Origin: Owenia fusiformis
Taxonomy: Eukaryota; Annelida; Polychaeta; Sabellida; Oweniidae
Assembly: GCA_903813345.2 (NCBI GenBank)
Contig: CAIIXF020000009.1
Coordinates: 24,772,740-24,836,739, forward strand
Direction: 5' to 3'
DNA: 64,000 nt
A model generated the notes under the pieces. That model made no database searches. It was not told where the DNA came from and saw nothing but the letters and a program-made list of their open reading frames with translations. Positions 11,001 to 20,205 of this stretch are shown piece by piece. A program made the translations under genes and the position numbers. Each line of letters begins with the position of its first letter. Positions within the stretch are counted from its first letter, which is position 1.

Positions 11001-14000
11001 GGAGTGTAGTGTACCCATGTAGACACTCAAATGTGTGACCATTATAATTATTTGTTTCAGATGACACATTTCTTCTTGCATTTCTGCGGAGGTGTAAGTA
11101 CAGTCAACTAGAAGCCCGGCTCATGTTTGACACCTTCCATACTGTTATAGCAAGTAAAATCCGAGCGTGGATGATTGACATCAAATGTAGTGCCGAGGAT
11201 TTAGCCATGGCACATCTGAGGAGGTACAGTATGAAAATGTATAGGCCCGAGGGCTTTCCCAAACATGTTTATTCAAAAAGTTGATTTAGCAACATTTCTC
11301 CCTTGGTATCCGTCTTGTCGCGCTTGTTGCAACTTTTCAACCTTAATGGTAGAGCGTTAACAAGGAAGATGGCATAACGTTAATCTCACCTCCAATAACG
11401 ATTATTCAGCTCTCAAAAAAGAAATTATAAAATTGATGATCCATGGGTCATGATCAACATCATTCTCGAGATTATTTAACTAAAGTCTATATTCGTCTCG
11501 GGATTAAACTACATCGTGTCCTAGAACGTATGCATATGTTTTAAAATAGTAACACTATTTGTACAGAATGTTTTGCCACTCTATCACTCCCTTAATATAC
11601 GCAGCGAAAATAATGCCGTAGGGGACCAAAAATCAAAAATGAAAATTTCCAAATTTCCCTCCATATTGCCGTCACAGCTGCACTCAATATGCTTGACTGA
11701 ATCATCATAAATAAATAAAAATATATTAGTATTATTGCTGAATTTTGCACTGTACTTGTATAAATGTACCACAAATTAAAGGTGCCAACGTTCAAAACAA
11801 TGGTTTTTCAATCAGATGGTGTCATATTTATAGGATATCCTATGATTTTGAGGAATATCATTTTTATCTACGAGGTGATATTGATATCTGCACGAGAGAG
11901 CGAAGCGAACGAGTGCATATATCAATATCACCGAGTAGATTAAAATGATATTCTGAAAAAAATCATAGGATGTTCTTATTATCCTACACTTACAAGGAGT
12001 GTACTGAATGTATAATATCATTGTAAAATGAATTTCATGCTAAATAGAGTCAGTTTGGCGGGAAATCAACTAGCGGAGTATATCGTCACAATATCCTCCG
12101 TATATTGGTTTTTCCGGAGGATATCGTCATGATATCCTCCGCCCGGAGTATATCGTAACGATATCCTCCGGATATTCATTTTGCCAATAAATATCAAATT
12201 TATTTTTTCATGTTATTATACATTTAGTACACTAAGTGTAGGATAATATCATTTATCTTTAAAATGATAGCCAATGCATGGCATGGTTTAACGTTATATC
12301 ATATGATATTCATACTTAAACTTGGGAATTGTGTATTTGGGCCCAAAAAGTTGGAGTTGGATGGATAATTTAAATTAAAAAGTAACCTTTGTACCACACC
12401 GATCACGCTGTTGTACCGGACCGGTCTATTAACGTCACCTGCGTATACCAAGGGTGAATCAAGAAGATGAAGTCCATGTTGTCATTGTTTTACTTACAGA
12501 TGTGCGATACCTTTACCGTTGAGAGACCCTTGGGGAAGACGCATCATCCTATGGAGAGCAGGTATATTAAAGGGGCATTAAAGATGTTTTGATTCGTAAC
12601 GACATGTAAGCACCATCGATAGACTTAAAGACTTGTCATCATCAAAGCTTGAAAAGCACTCGCTTTAAAAGTGAATTGCTTGAATTTCATTATTTTAGTA
12701 CTTGTAGTAGAAATGTACAAAATCTTTTGCAATGAATTATGTGGATGATTCAATGCGCTTAAATGTATTGTACCATTGCCTTTGAAAGTCTTGATACAAG
12801 CCATTGGTGCTTATCCTTCAAGATCGGGCTTCACTAAGCATAGATGTGAACTCTAAAGCCATTTCACTGATGCTCGACTTCATTAAAGACAATAGCTAAT
12901 TCCCTCCCTCATGTCTCTCTCTCTGATATCCTGTTGTCCTATCACACCTGCTCCGGTCCGGGACCCTGTCTGCCTGCCACCCCCAGCCTCTCACCATTCC
13001 TATATAATGACTATATCAATGAAATAAATAATAATAATAATAAAAAAAATCGGGCTTCACTGCTATAGCAGCGATGGAAAGAATTGAAATAGTGGTGGAC
13101 CAAGGATGTTTTGTGCTTAAATCATCCACAATATGCTGGGCTTAATTTCTTTTCAAATTGACACATTAATTAACAGGAGCATTCGACACTGGCAAGAATA
13201 CTGGCTACAATGCAGACACCTTTTTTATGATGTGGGGCATTATTTTAATGATACTTCAACGTGAGGACATGACCCAGGTGAACTGATATAATAATCATTT
13301 TATACCACCGGCAATATTCATTAATATTCAATTCAAAGCACGATGCAATATATTTTGCTCGAAAAAATTAATGTCGTCAAGACTTTCTTGATGTGTAACC
13401 AGTTACACGTTTAAATCTGTTCAGACAAAAATAAATTATTTGATGTAGAATAAAAACCCAAACGATGAACGGTTACAAAATACAAATTGACAATTACCCT
13501 ATTTATATTTAAGGTGAATGGCTACGTCATTCTACAAGACGGAACGGGTCAAACTATGAAACATATGACATACTTTGGTTTGGAGCGTTTCAAATACACG
13601 TTGAAACTATTTTATGTGAGTTATCATTAGACTCTCTTACACGAGTCGAATGTTTTCATCATCATTGCCGCAGGCCTAGGACAAGCAGAGCTTAGGCATG
13701 ACAGATACTATGTTCCACTGACGTGTCGCAAAAAGGTCGCGCACGCATTGTTACACATTTTGTGGCGTATAATCTAGAGGATCCTCGCTTTTAACATGAT
13801 AGAATGTGACGTTTTTGAGAAAAATGTACACACATGAAAATCCTTTCGTCCTTCACATTTACTTCTATATCTCAAAACATTTTAGACGAATAACTCTGAT
13901 ATCATATATATATTGTTAATGGGCTAGGAGCATCATAAGACACGAATCAATTGTTATTCCATAGTTAGCATGATATTCATAGGATAACATGTGAAAATAA

Positions 14001-17000
14001 AAACGGTATTTTTGTAATCAGTGGTAAAATATGATATTTTTGACAAATTTTCACTTAACCATAACATACGGTTTTTTAGCCATGACATACGACGTCGTTT
14101 GCGATGGTTTATGGATTTTTGCTACTTCAGACTCAAAACGAGGCTAAGTGTCAACATCGCCGGATCGTTTGGAAATTCGAATTAAATAACTTAATTTCCG
14201 ACGATTCTGATGATGACTTTAACTATGGAATAAAAAGAACATCCTATGATTTACTCGTGATATGATTTTAATCCACTCATGGATATTGATATTTGCACTC
14301 TCTCGCTACGCTCGCTCGTGCAGATCGATCATATCCATTCGTGGATAAAAATCATATCACTCATAAATCATAGGATATCCTCTATATATTTTAGGTGAAA
14401 TAAATATACGTGTTGATGTGCTTGAAAATAGGCGAATGGCGTAAATTAGCCCTATTTTATTGAATTTTGAAAACCCTCCACTTTTCCACATACAACAGAA
14501 AACACATACTTTTGCGAACAAAATCAACTATTTAATAAACTAGAGTTTAAGAGCAAAATAATCATGTATGATTTATTAAAAATTGATCTCGTACTTTTTG
14601 TTTAATGTACAACTGAAAAGTTAAAGGTAACAAAAAATGAGCAAAAAAGGTCGCTGCCAACAGATTCTATTTGTCAAGCTCTATGACGTCACAATATGGG
14701 ACGCTCACTAAAATTCATCCTTTGAAATAAAACTTCTATCTACCTTTATCAAGACGAAAAATAAGTAAAATGTCATATATTGTTGTTTGAGTTATGAGCG
14801 TTTAAAGACGAAAAATAATTCAAAATGTAACGTGTCAACAGGGGATATTTGCCAGATGTTTTGGTAAAAAACTCTTTTTTAAAAAAGAACTCGCGAGAAT
14901 TGTGAACGGAGTGTAGTTGATCTAAAAACTTCATCGAAACAGCTTTAAAATGATATAATTAAAATATTATCTTATAATCCGGGGAATCAAAGTAACATTC
15001 ACGCGATACCCTTAAAAAACAAATGCGCCACCTTTTTGCGACACGTCACTAGGTCGAGGAACAAAAGTTTCTACGGGATGATAAAATGCAATATATTAAG
15101 GAAATTGATATTTTCATAATGATTCTTTACTTACACATACAGTGGAGGTTTTTGGTATTATGACTTCATTCTATTTGACTTCTTCGCTATCTCCACGAAG
15201 ATTGTTCTGTTAGGTCACTCCCTCTATTTTATGTTGAATCTAAGGACGTGCAGTGATGAGAGCTTTTAGGGATCTATGGTATACCCTTATTTCAAACCGG
15301 CTTAATTCATTCTTTAACTTGGTGTTTTTCAGAATAACTTTCCTGCCAGGATTAAGAAAGTCGTTTACTACAACTGTGGAATGATCATGGAGGCCTTCAT
15401 GGCCATCGTGAGCCCCTTGATTACACAGAAGATAAGGGATAGGGTATGCCGTGTTAACAAAGTTTTGATTAAAACTGAGAGCTACATAGTTTCTATCTAT
15501 TACATTCTTTCAGTCATATTTCCTCGAGTCCATGAGATCAATTGTCCTATTATTGTTGTATTTTGTTTACCACCAATGAAGGTGAGCAATACCTCTTGGG
15601 TATGTCCCGTATATATACGGTCGTAATTTACGTAATTAACATGGAAGATAGACCCAGAAACCCCTCCTTGAAAGAGCCCTGTGTTCTTTTATGTGCACTT
15701 ATACATAGACATACAAGTACACACCACAGCCTTTTGTACGAGTTGCGGACCACTCAGTCAAACACCCTGAAGAACTTCACGCAAACAAGCAAAGGACCTT
15801 ATACACCCTCCATTGGGATCTCCCCATGGGAAAAAAATAATTCATCTGATTTTTCAAAATGAGTATTCTGCTTCAATTATTACATTTATATGCACACTAG
15901 TATCTTGTTGACCTATATTCAGCACTGTATTGATGTATAGGCCACTTATTAGGGTCATAATTCAATCATGAAGTGTAGAGGCATAGATTCCAAACCAGGA
16001 AGTATTTTTGTGTCTGTCAAAATCCATTTACATCCTACGCATCCCTGCATCTTATCCAAATATGTTACTACATAATGAAATATAATAGTATAATCTTTGG
16101 TTTTACAAACTTGTATGATATTTGATAAGTGTAAAAGTTTTTGGAGCATTTTTCTATAGCCATTTTGTAGGGGAAAAAATGATGAAAAAATGTACAATCT
16201 TTTAATTTTAAGTATGACCTGAATCGATTGCAAACTTCATATTTGCACATTTGATGAGATAAACCATTTGTGTCGTATTGTGAAATTATTAAGTTTGCAA
16301 TCGATTCAGGTCATAGTGTATTTTTGGTATTTCTGTGATAATCAATGGAAATCAATGGCCTCTATTGGGATCTGGTGATATCCTCATGTTAAGTCAATGG
16401 TGCACAGCCCCATGTAAGTCAATACAACCTTACTGAACGAAATGATCCCTATCTCAGCTTATGTGTGTCCGAACACTTTAATATTTTCCAAACTATTATA
16501 TTACATTTTATTCTTCATGTTACACCTACGAATGATTCATTTTGACCATAGGGATATTTGCCAATAATTGCACCTTGTCCTTTAGTGTTGCCTGAATCGG
16601 GGATCGAATGCGGGACCTATTGCGTAAGAGGTACCTGCGCTACCGCTGAGCTACACGGATGGACTACTCTTATCTTCCTATAAATTACATTTGAACGTTT
16701 TTATGGCTTCTCAACCACACTTACCTCAGTCACATAAGAAATCATTTTTTCTTTTGGAACGTAGGTCATCGTGGGTCATTTACTTTTCACAGTACAAGAG
16801 TGTGTGGTTTAAGTTAGATAAACCATTCATGCTGGGTCGTAGTAGAACTAACAGCCTCTGGCCAATACCCGCGGCTATTATTTATCAAAAATCAGGTGCT
16901 CATAGTTTATTCATAACACAAAAAAAGCTATTTTCAATGCTGATATAAAGGAAGATTATTTCAAATTTCTCTTACTTTACACAAAGCAGATATGCCATAA

Positions 17001-17446
17001 CACATACTAATAGTATAATTTAAGAATTTGAGTATATCTATTTCAGTTCGTGGTTAGAGGATCCATGGAAGAGATTTATACGAAAGACATACCAGCAGAA
17101 TGTCTTCCATTGGAATACCTACCAGATGATTACAAGGGAAAGTCTCCTGGCAATTTGGAAAAGGTGCATGGTGAGTACAATAGACATACAAAGACATACG
17201 TAAGTGACAAGTAAGGAGAATTGGAGTACTTTCAAAAATGTAAAATATCATGGTAAATTTTCAATCAGCATGCTACCATAGCTGAACATACATTCTATTT
17301 TAGGAATATTCTGGAACAAAGTGAAAGAACCAGCAATTGAGACGAAAATCTGGGATTTAAGTCACAACTTTTTCAAAGTTGATGAGAAAAAGAGACCAGA
17401 TGCTGATATTCCCCAAGCTGCATTCAGAAAACTAAACATAGACTAA
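8057..17446 (+). CDS. CRAL-TRIO domain lipid-transfer protein (alpha-TTP/clavesin-like), 8 exons, 334 aa
   Basis: Joined CDS: 8057-8255, 11061-11223, 12500-12561, 13177-13277, 13514-13615, 15333-15443, 17047-17170, 17304-17446 (TAA). All introns GT-AG with matching phases. Residues 1-66 form a charged N-terminal region (MEVYSEKYSEF, DEKSKKKAKEE). Residues 67-120 are a CRAL-TRIO N-terminal helical domain (DDTFLLAFLRRCKYS). Residues 130-290 are the lipid-binding fold: DPWGRRIILWRAGAFDT, VNGYVILQDGTGQ, FPARIKKVVYYNCG, MAIVSPLITQKIRDR and CLPLEYLPDDYKG, in the order of alpha-TTP. The family carries tocopherol, retinal or phosphoinositides in the cytosol; the ligand cannot be told here. The ATG at 8057 is preferred over an in-frame ATG at 7847, because the extra 70 codons run through a MITE end and have no family match. 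Start choice is the main doubt. Confidence 0.93.
8889..9731. mobile_element. TIR transposon copy 1 (non-autonomous), TIR gacgtgtcgcaaaa
   Basis: Begins 'gacgtgtcgcaaaaggtggc' and ends with the inverted 'gagctttttgcgacacgtc'. It is flanked by 'tat' on both sides, a candidate 3-bp target duplication. Nearly the whole internal sequence recurs inverted at 13722-15048. No transposase ORF. A 3-bp duplication fits a few superfamilies (for example Harbinger or CACTA-like), but the target is not TWA, so the class is left open. Confidence 0.8.
9933..10442. mobile_element. 510-bp foldback element with ~210-bp arms
   Basis: The left arm (9933-10190) and right arm (10205-10442) are inverted copies: 'actggtgatccactcgatta' pairs with 'taatcgagtggatcaccagt', and 'acttaagttacataaacggt' (10159) pairs with 'accgtttatgtaacttaagt' (10217). 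The spacer is only about 15-25 bp ('gtgcagatcttaactg'). A transcript would fold into a very long hairpin. No ORF of note. Confidence 0.85.
10470..11075 (+). repeat. Minisatellite containing the exon-2 splice acceptor
   Basis: Units of 75-86 bp run 'aaacatatggaggggagtgt', 'acccatgtagacactcaa', 'accattatttgtttcag', 'atgacacatttc'. The last two pieces are the polypyrimidine tract with AG and the first 12 bases of the coding exon at 11061. AG dinucleotides in this context lie at 10538, 10815, 10890, 10974 and the genuine 11060. Upstream copies break the frame and meet stops soon after the exon-like bases. Confidence 0.9.
10590..10785. mobile_element. MITE fragment inside the acceptor minisatellite
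   Basis: 'atagactagatgcgagtaga' through 'gattccccatag' matches the left part of the element at 6825-7182. It separates the first and second minisatellite units (277 bp between acceptors instead of about 80). The right TIR is not seen, so this copy is partial or internally different. Confidence 0.6.
11790..12290. repeat. Composite hairpin region (nested palindromes)
   Basis: 11836-11972 is a long inverted repeat whose arms run 'atcctatgatttt...aatatcattttta...ggtgatattgatat' around the loop 'gagagagcgaagcgaacgag'. Next come three short palindromes at 12073-12177. The outer pair 'agtgtactgaatgtataat' (11998) and 'attatacatttagtacact' (12215) encloses these. Lies in CRAL-TRIO intron 2. Confidence 0.8.
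12073..12177. repeat. Three consecutive ~28-bp palindromes of the form cggag.atatcgt..atatcctccg
   Basis: Units at about 12073-12101, 12113-12141 and 12144-12172 each read as an imperfect palindrome centred on cgtcac, cgtcatg or cgtaacg, with cggag/ctccg ends. Spacing is irregular (about 40 and 31 bp). Confidence 0.75.
12885..13050 (+). mobile_element. Retroposon 3'-tail fragment with (AAT)n
   Basis: 'tgctccggtccgggaccctg', 'ctgcctgccacccccagcct', 'ctcaccattcctatataatg' followed by (aat)n at 13022-13046. The same sequence is found inverted at 54752-54930, also ending in (aat)n. A simple-repeat 3' tail on both copies fits a non-LTR retroelement or SINE; no reverse transcriptase is present. 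Confidence 0.65.
13722..15048. mobile_element. TIR transposon copy 2, inverted relative to copy 1, carrying a nested insert
   Basis: Starts 'gacgtgtcgcaaaaaggtcg' and ends 'gccacctttttgcgacacgt'. It is flanked by 'act' on both sides, a candidate 3-bp target duplication. It matches copy 1 (8889-9731) in reverse complement, for example 'cgaggatcctc', 'cattttagacgaataactct' and 'atgatttattaaaaattgat'. It also holds about 430 bp absent from copy 1 (about 13957-14388) and ~60 bp near 14460 that copy 1 has lost. Confidence 0.82.
13957..14388. mobile_element. Hairpin-bearing element nested in transposon copy 2
   Basis: Interrupts the sequence that is continuous in copy 1 at about 9500-9505. It contains an inverted repeat at 14243-14377 (ends 'atcctatgattta' and 'taaatcataggat') around the loop 'ctctctcgctacgctcgctc', the same family as the hairpin at 11836-11972. 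'attccatagtta' (13957) and 'taactatggaat' (14219) form a further inverted pair. Confidence 0.7.
15444..17046 (+). other. CRAL-TRIO intron 6
   Basis: No transposon ends were found. Contains two nearby short inverted copies of 'cctgaatcgattgcaaactt' (about 16219 and 16290 reversed) forming a ~90-bp hairpin, and a tRNA-like sequence at 16590-16666. ORFs at 15381-15862 and 16691-16948 are intron read-through. Confidence 0.6.
16590..16666 (-). repeat. Degenerate tRNA-like sequence (tRNA-derived SINE head or pseudogene)
   Basis: On the minus strand 'tagctcagcggtagcgc' looks like a D-arm/A-box and 'cattcgatcccc' like a B-box at the right spacing. The T-stem and anticodon stem do not pair properly, so it is not called a working tRNA. 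Confidence 0.45.
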
Positions 17447-17686
17447 TTATGGACCATTGTGTTCCACTGAGGTTCAAACCCTACAGTTTATATGTTTCTA
17501 TGAAACTGCTACAGAAAATACTCATCATTAAGGGTGATATATACACAGTAGCCTATATACAATGTTATATATTATGAGGAAGTGTAGGGCAACATAAAGA
17601 ATACATGCAAAACCTATATGGGAGGATTCACAGCTCTCATATTGTTAGTTTCAAGTTAGTATAAATATAAGTATTATACGGTAAGT

Positions 17687-17821
17687 TATTGAATGATTTG
17701 AAGTGCAATAAAGGATATATTCTGTTCGTGAAATTTTGTATTGAAACGAGACGAAGTCAAGTGCCAATACAGAATATCGAGACAGAATATTTCCTGTATT
17801 GCACTTCAAATCATTCAATAA
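17687..17821. repeat. 135-bp hairpin in the CRAL-TRIO 3'UTR region
   Basis: The 25-base arm starting 'ttattgaatgatttgaag' (17687-17711) is perfectly inverted at 17797-17821. Inner arms 'ggatatattctgt' and 'acagaatatttcc' continue the pairing. The loop contains 'aacgagacgaagtcaag'. It may overlap a polyadenylation motif at about 17707. Confidence 0.8.
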
Positions 17822-19526
17822 CGTTTTTATCGTGTGATCCTCTGTATTGCTACTGAGATTCATTGGGATGTATATGTTCAGAGTTAAAATTGGTAACTTA
17901 ACACAATTTTTACTGTATATTTATATCATTTTGATTATATAATGCAGCAATTCTAATGAACCATCAAGAAATCCTGGGGTATCAAGTATCTGCAAAGGCA
18001 AAGAAATTAGGTGAAATTGCACCGTACGAAATGCTCATTTCAATACAAGCTCGATAACATTAATTGGGAACATGAAACCATAGATAGTTTTTCTCACAGA
18101 TGAACTTTATTTGGCAACCAACGTAGTAATTTTGGAAAATACAAACATATATGGGTATGCACAGCTTATGGGAACCATTAATTACAGAGCATAAATTATA
18201 TCAATTAATAAAAAAGTAATCATCCAAAACACAGTTTTGGAGGGGGTGTTCCCTTTATTTTATACTGTTATATACCAGGTAAATGCTTAGATTAAATAAA
18301 AATAAAAACAAACAAAAATAAAACACCAGACCTTGTGTCCAATATGACTCCAGTTATTAGAGTCATTTAATATAGACATCTCTCAATGTGAACTGAAGTG
18401 AACACTCTTAGCCATCAATTGGCTGCATTCATTTTAGGCAGAATTTTCATTATACTAGAATGTAAAATCTTTTGGGAAGTGAATTTATGAGCTAATGGAG
18501 TATTCTAGAATGTGTCGACATTTTCAGGTTAAATGTTTTGTGTCTATCAGGTTTTAGAAGCATATCTGTTTCTCAGTGATAAGTACATTTTTAATAAGAT
18601 ATACTTAACTCCTCATTGGGATACATCATCGCTTGATATACTTAGTATTCACAATTAAAAGAAAATGAATACATCTGTAAAATATAGAGCTTATCTTTTT
18701 CATGTGTGCAAAATTTAATCACTGCCATTTAAGACACTTAATATAAAACCTTTATATTTAATAATCTGAGTCTTTGATATACAAAAATCAAAAATATTCC
18801 ACACTATACAATATGGAGTGGAGGCTTACCATACTGTTTATTGATTGCATTGTTAATGAGGGGGTATAATCTACTACTGTAAAACACCTAGAAAATCTCA
18901 CTGTGCCATGTTGTTCTCAAACATTGCAAAATTGTTACAGTAATTCAACTAAATTAGCTAAATTTTCTGGGTTAACAGATGTGAAATAACTTCATATGGA
19001 ATAAAGGAGCCTGGTTTCATTGAGTAACATGGTGGGGAATAAGACCTATATTTTCTTACTATATATATCAAAGTTGATTCGTATTAGTTTTTGGTCAGTT
19101 CAGGGATAGCACTCCTCAATTTATCACCTTGGTGGTTAAAATAACACTTTTGTTATAATACAGTATGCACAAAGCATTTTTGTTAACTCTTTTCTTCAAA
19201 GTAACAAACTAAATATCTGAAAATACATTTCAATTTTTTACACTAACAACTATTAAATGCTTACATCGCCATAATGTCTTGGCAAAACTATTTACATCTG
19301 TCTGACTAATATCTGTTTGTAAATAATTATACTATGTACATGTACATATTCACCTTATTAATTATTCATTGTAAAATAGACGTCCTCTTCAATCACAGCA
19401 CTTTGAACTATATACAATATTTACAATTTATTTATAGCTTCGATAATCAAAACCTATAATACAGATAATTTGTGGAGTTTGGAACCTCACTGTATTTTTT
19501 TTATATATTTATATATGTATATATTT

Positions 19527-19695
19527 ACAGTTAAGTCAACTTACTTATTCAAAGCTAATGTAAATAAATAAGAAATTATTAAATAAATTGTTCATAAAAT
19601 AATTGAAATGAAATAGTAAGTAACTATGATTAATGAACTGATATCTATTATCTAACTATGAACTGTACTATACAACTGAACCGATTCAACACTGA
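19527..19695 (+). repeat. Parental copy of the 3'-flank block found at 6336-6485
   Basis: Shares ordered blocks with 6336-6485 ('aaataaattgttcataaaa', 'aagtcaactta', 'gattcaacac') on the same strand. Marks the likely right edge of the tandem duplication unit. Confidence 0.7.
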
Positions 19696-19849
19696 ATGTT
19701 TGTTTGCCCTTGCCCTAATTTTGAAGTGAAGGGCAATGTTTGAATTGATGAATTGTTAAATTTAATTCACCCTCATTACACTATGTCTGCATCCTATGCA
19801 GTTTTTAGTTGTTTCTAATTTTCTTGTCAGCATTATAAGCTGTTTGTGA

Positions 19850-20105
19850 AATTCCCTTAGGGCATTATGTTCCTATTAAATTCCCTTTGAGACATTATAT
19901 GTTGCTTGTTAACTTCCTCCAGGGCATTGTGTGTTGCTTGTTAACTTCCTTTGGGGCATTATGTGTTGCTTGCTAACTTCCTTTGGGGCACTATATGTTG
20001 TTTGTGAATTTCCCTTGGGGCATTATATGTTGTTTGTGAATTTCCTTTGGGACATTATGTTGTTTGCGAATTTCCTCAAGGGCATTATATGTTGCATGTG
20101 AATGT
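19850..20105 (-). repeat. ~41-bp minisatellite beside the FAM13 stop codon
   Basis: About six to seven units of the form 'ggggcattatgtgttgctt' plus 'gttaacttcctttg'. It lies 100-350 bp beyond the FAM13 stop, so probably in the 3'UTR. Confidence 0.85.
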
Positions 20106-20205
20106 ATAGAAGGGCAGTGTTTTCATTACTCCGGGCAATAACAGCAACATGCTGTTAATCTGTAGGACAGTATGTGATATATACTTGTATATCGTATAGC
20201 GACAT

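Larger units (their letters stand above)
8256..11060 (+). other. CRAL-TRIO intron 1, transposon- and satellite-filled
   Basis: Contains a TIR transposon (8889-9731), a short duplicated 'tatacactcccctc' motif (9748-9784), a long foldback (9933-10442), a minisatellite of the splice acceptor (10470-11060) and an inserted MITE fragment (10590-10785). 8256-8880 holds nothing recognisable. Confidence 0.75.
17447..20205. other. Convergent 3' regions of the CRAL-TRIO and FAM13 genes
   Basis: Tail-to-tail interval. Plus-strand aataaa motifs at about 17707 and 18294 could serve the CRAL-TRIO gene; a minus-strand aataaa (tttatt at about 19430) could serve FAM13. It holds a hairpin (17687-17821), the parental 3'-flank block (19527-19695) and a 41-bp minisatellite (19850-20105). 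Confidence 0.55.

Noticed and set aside
10687-11067. 126-aa repetitive minus-strand ORF
   Set aside because: It is read off the acceptor minisatellite antisense to a coding gene.
15381-15862. Overlapping ORFs around 15.4-15.8 kb as a separate gene
   Set aside because: The first part is the CRAL-TRIO exon 15333-15443 in another frame or read-through; the rest is intron without homology.
16590-16666. Functional minus-strand tRNA gene
   Set aside because: A- and B-box-like blocks are present but the T and anticodon stems do not pair.
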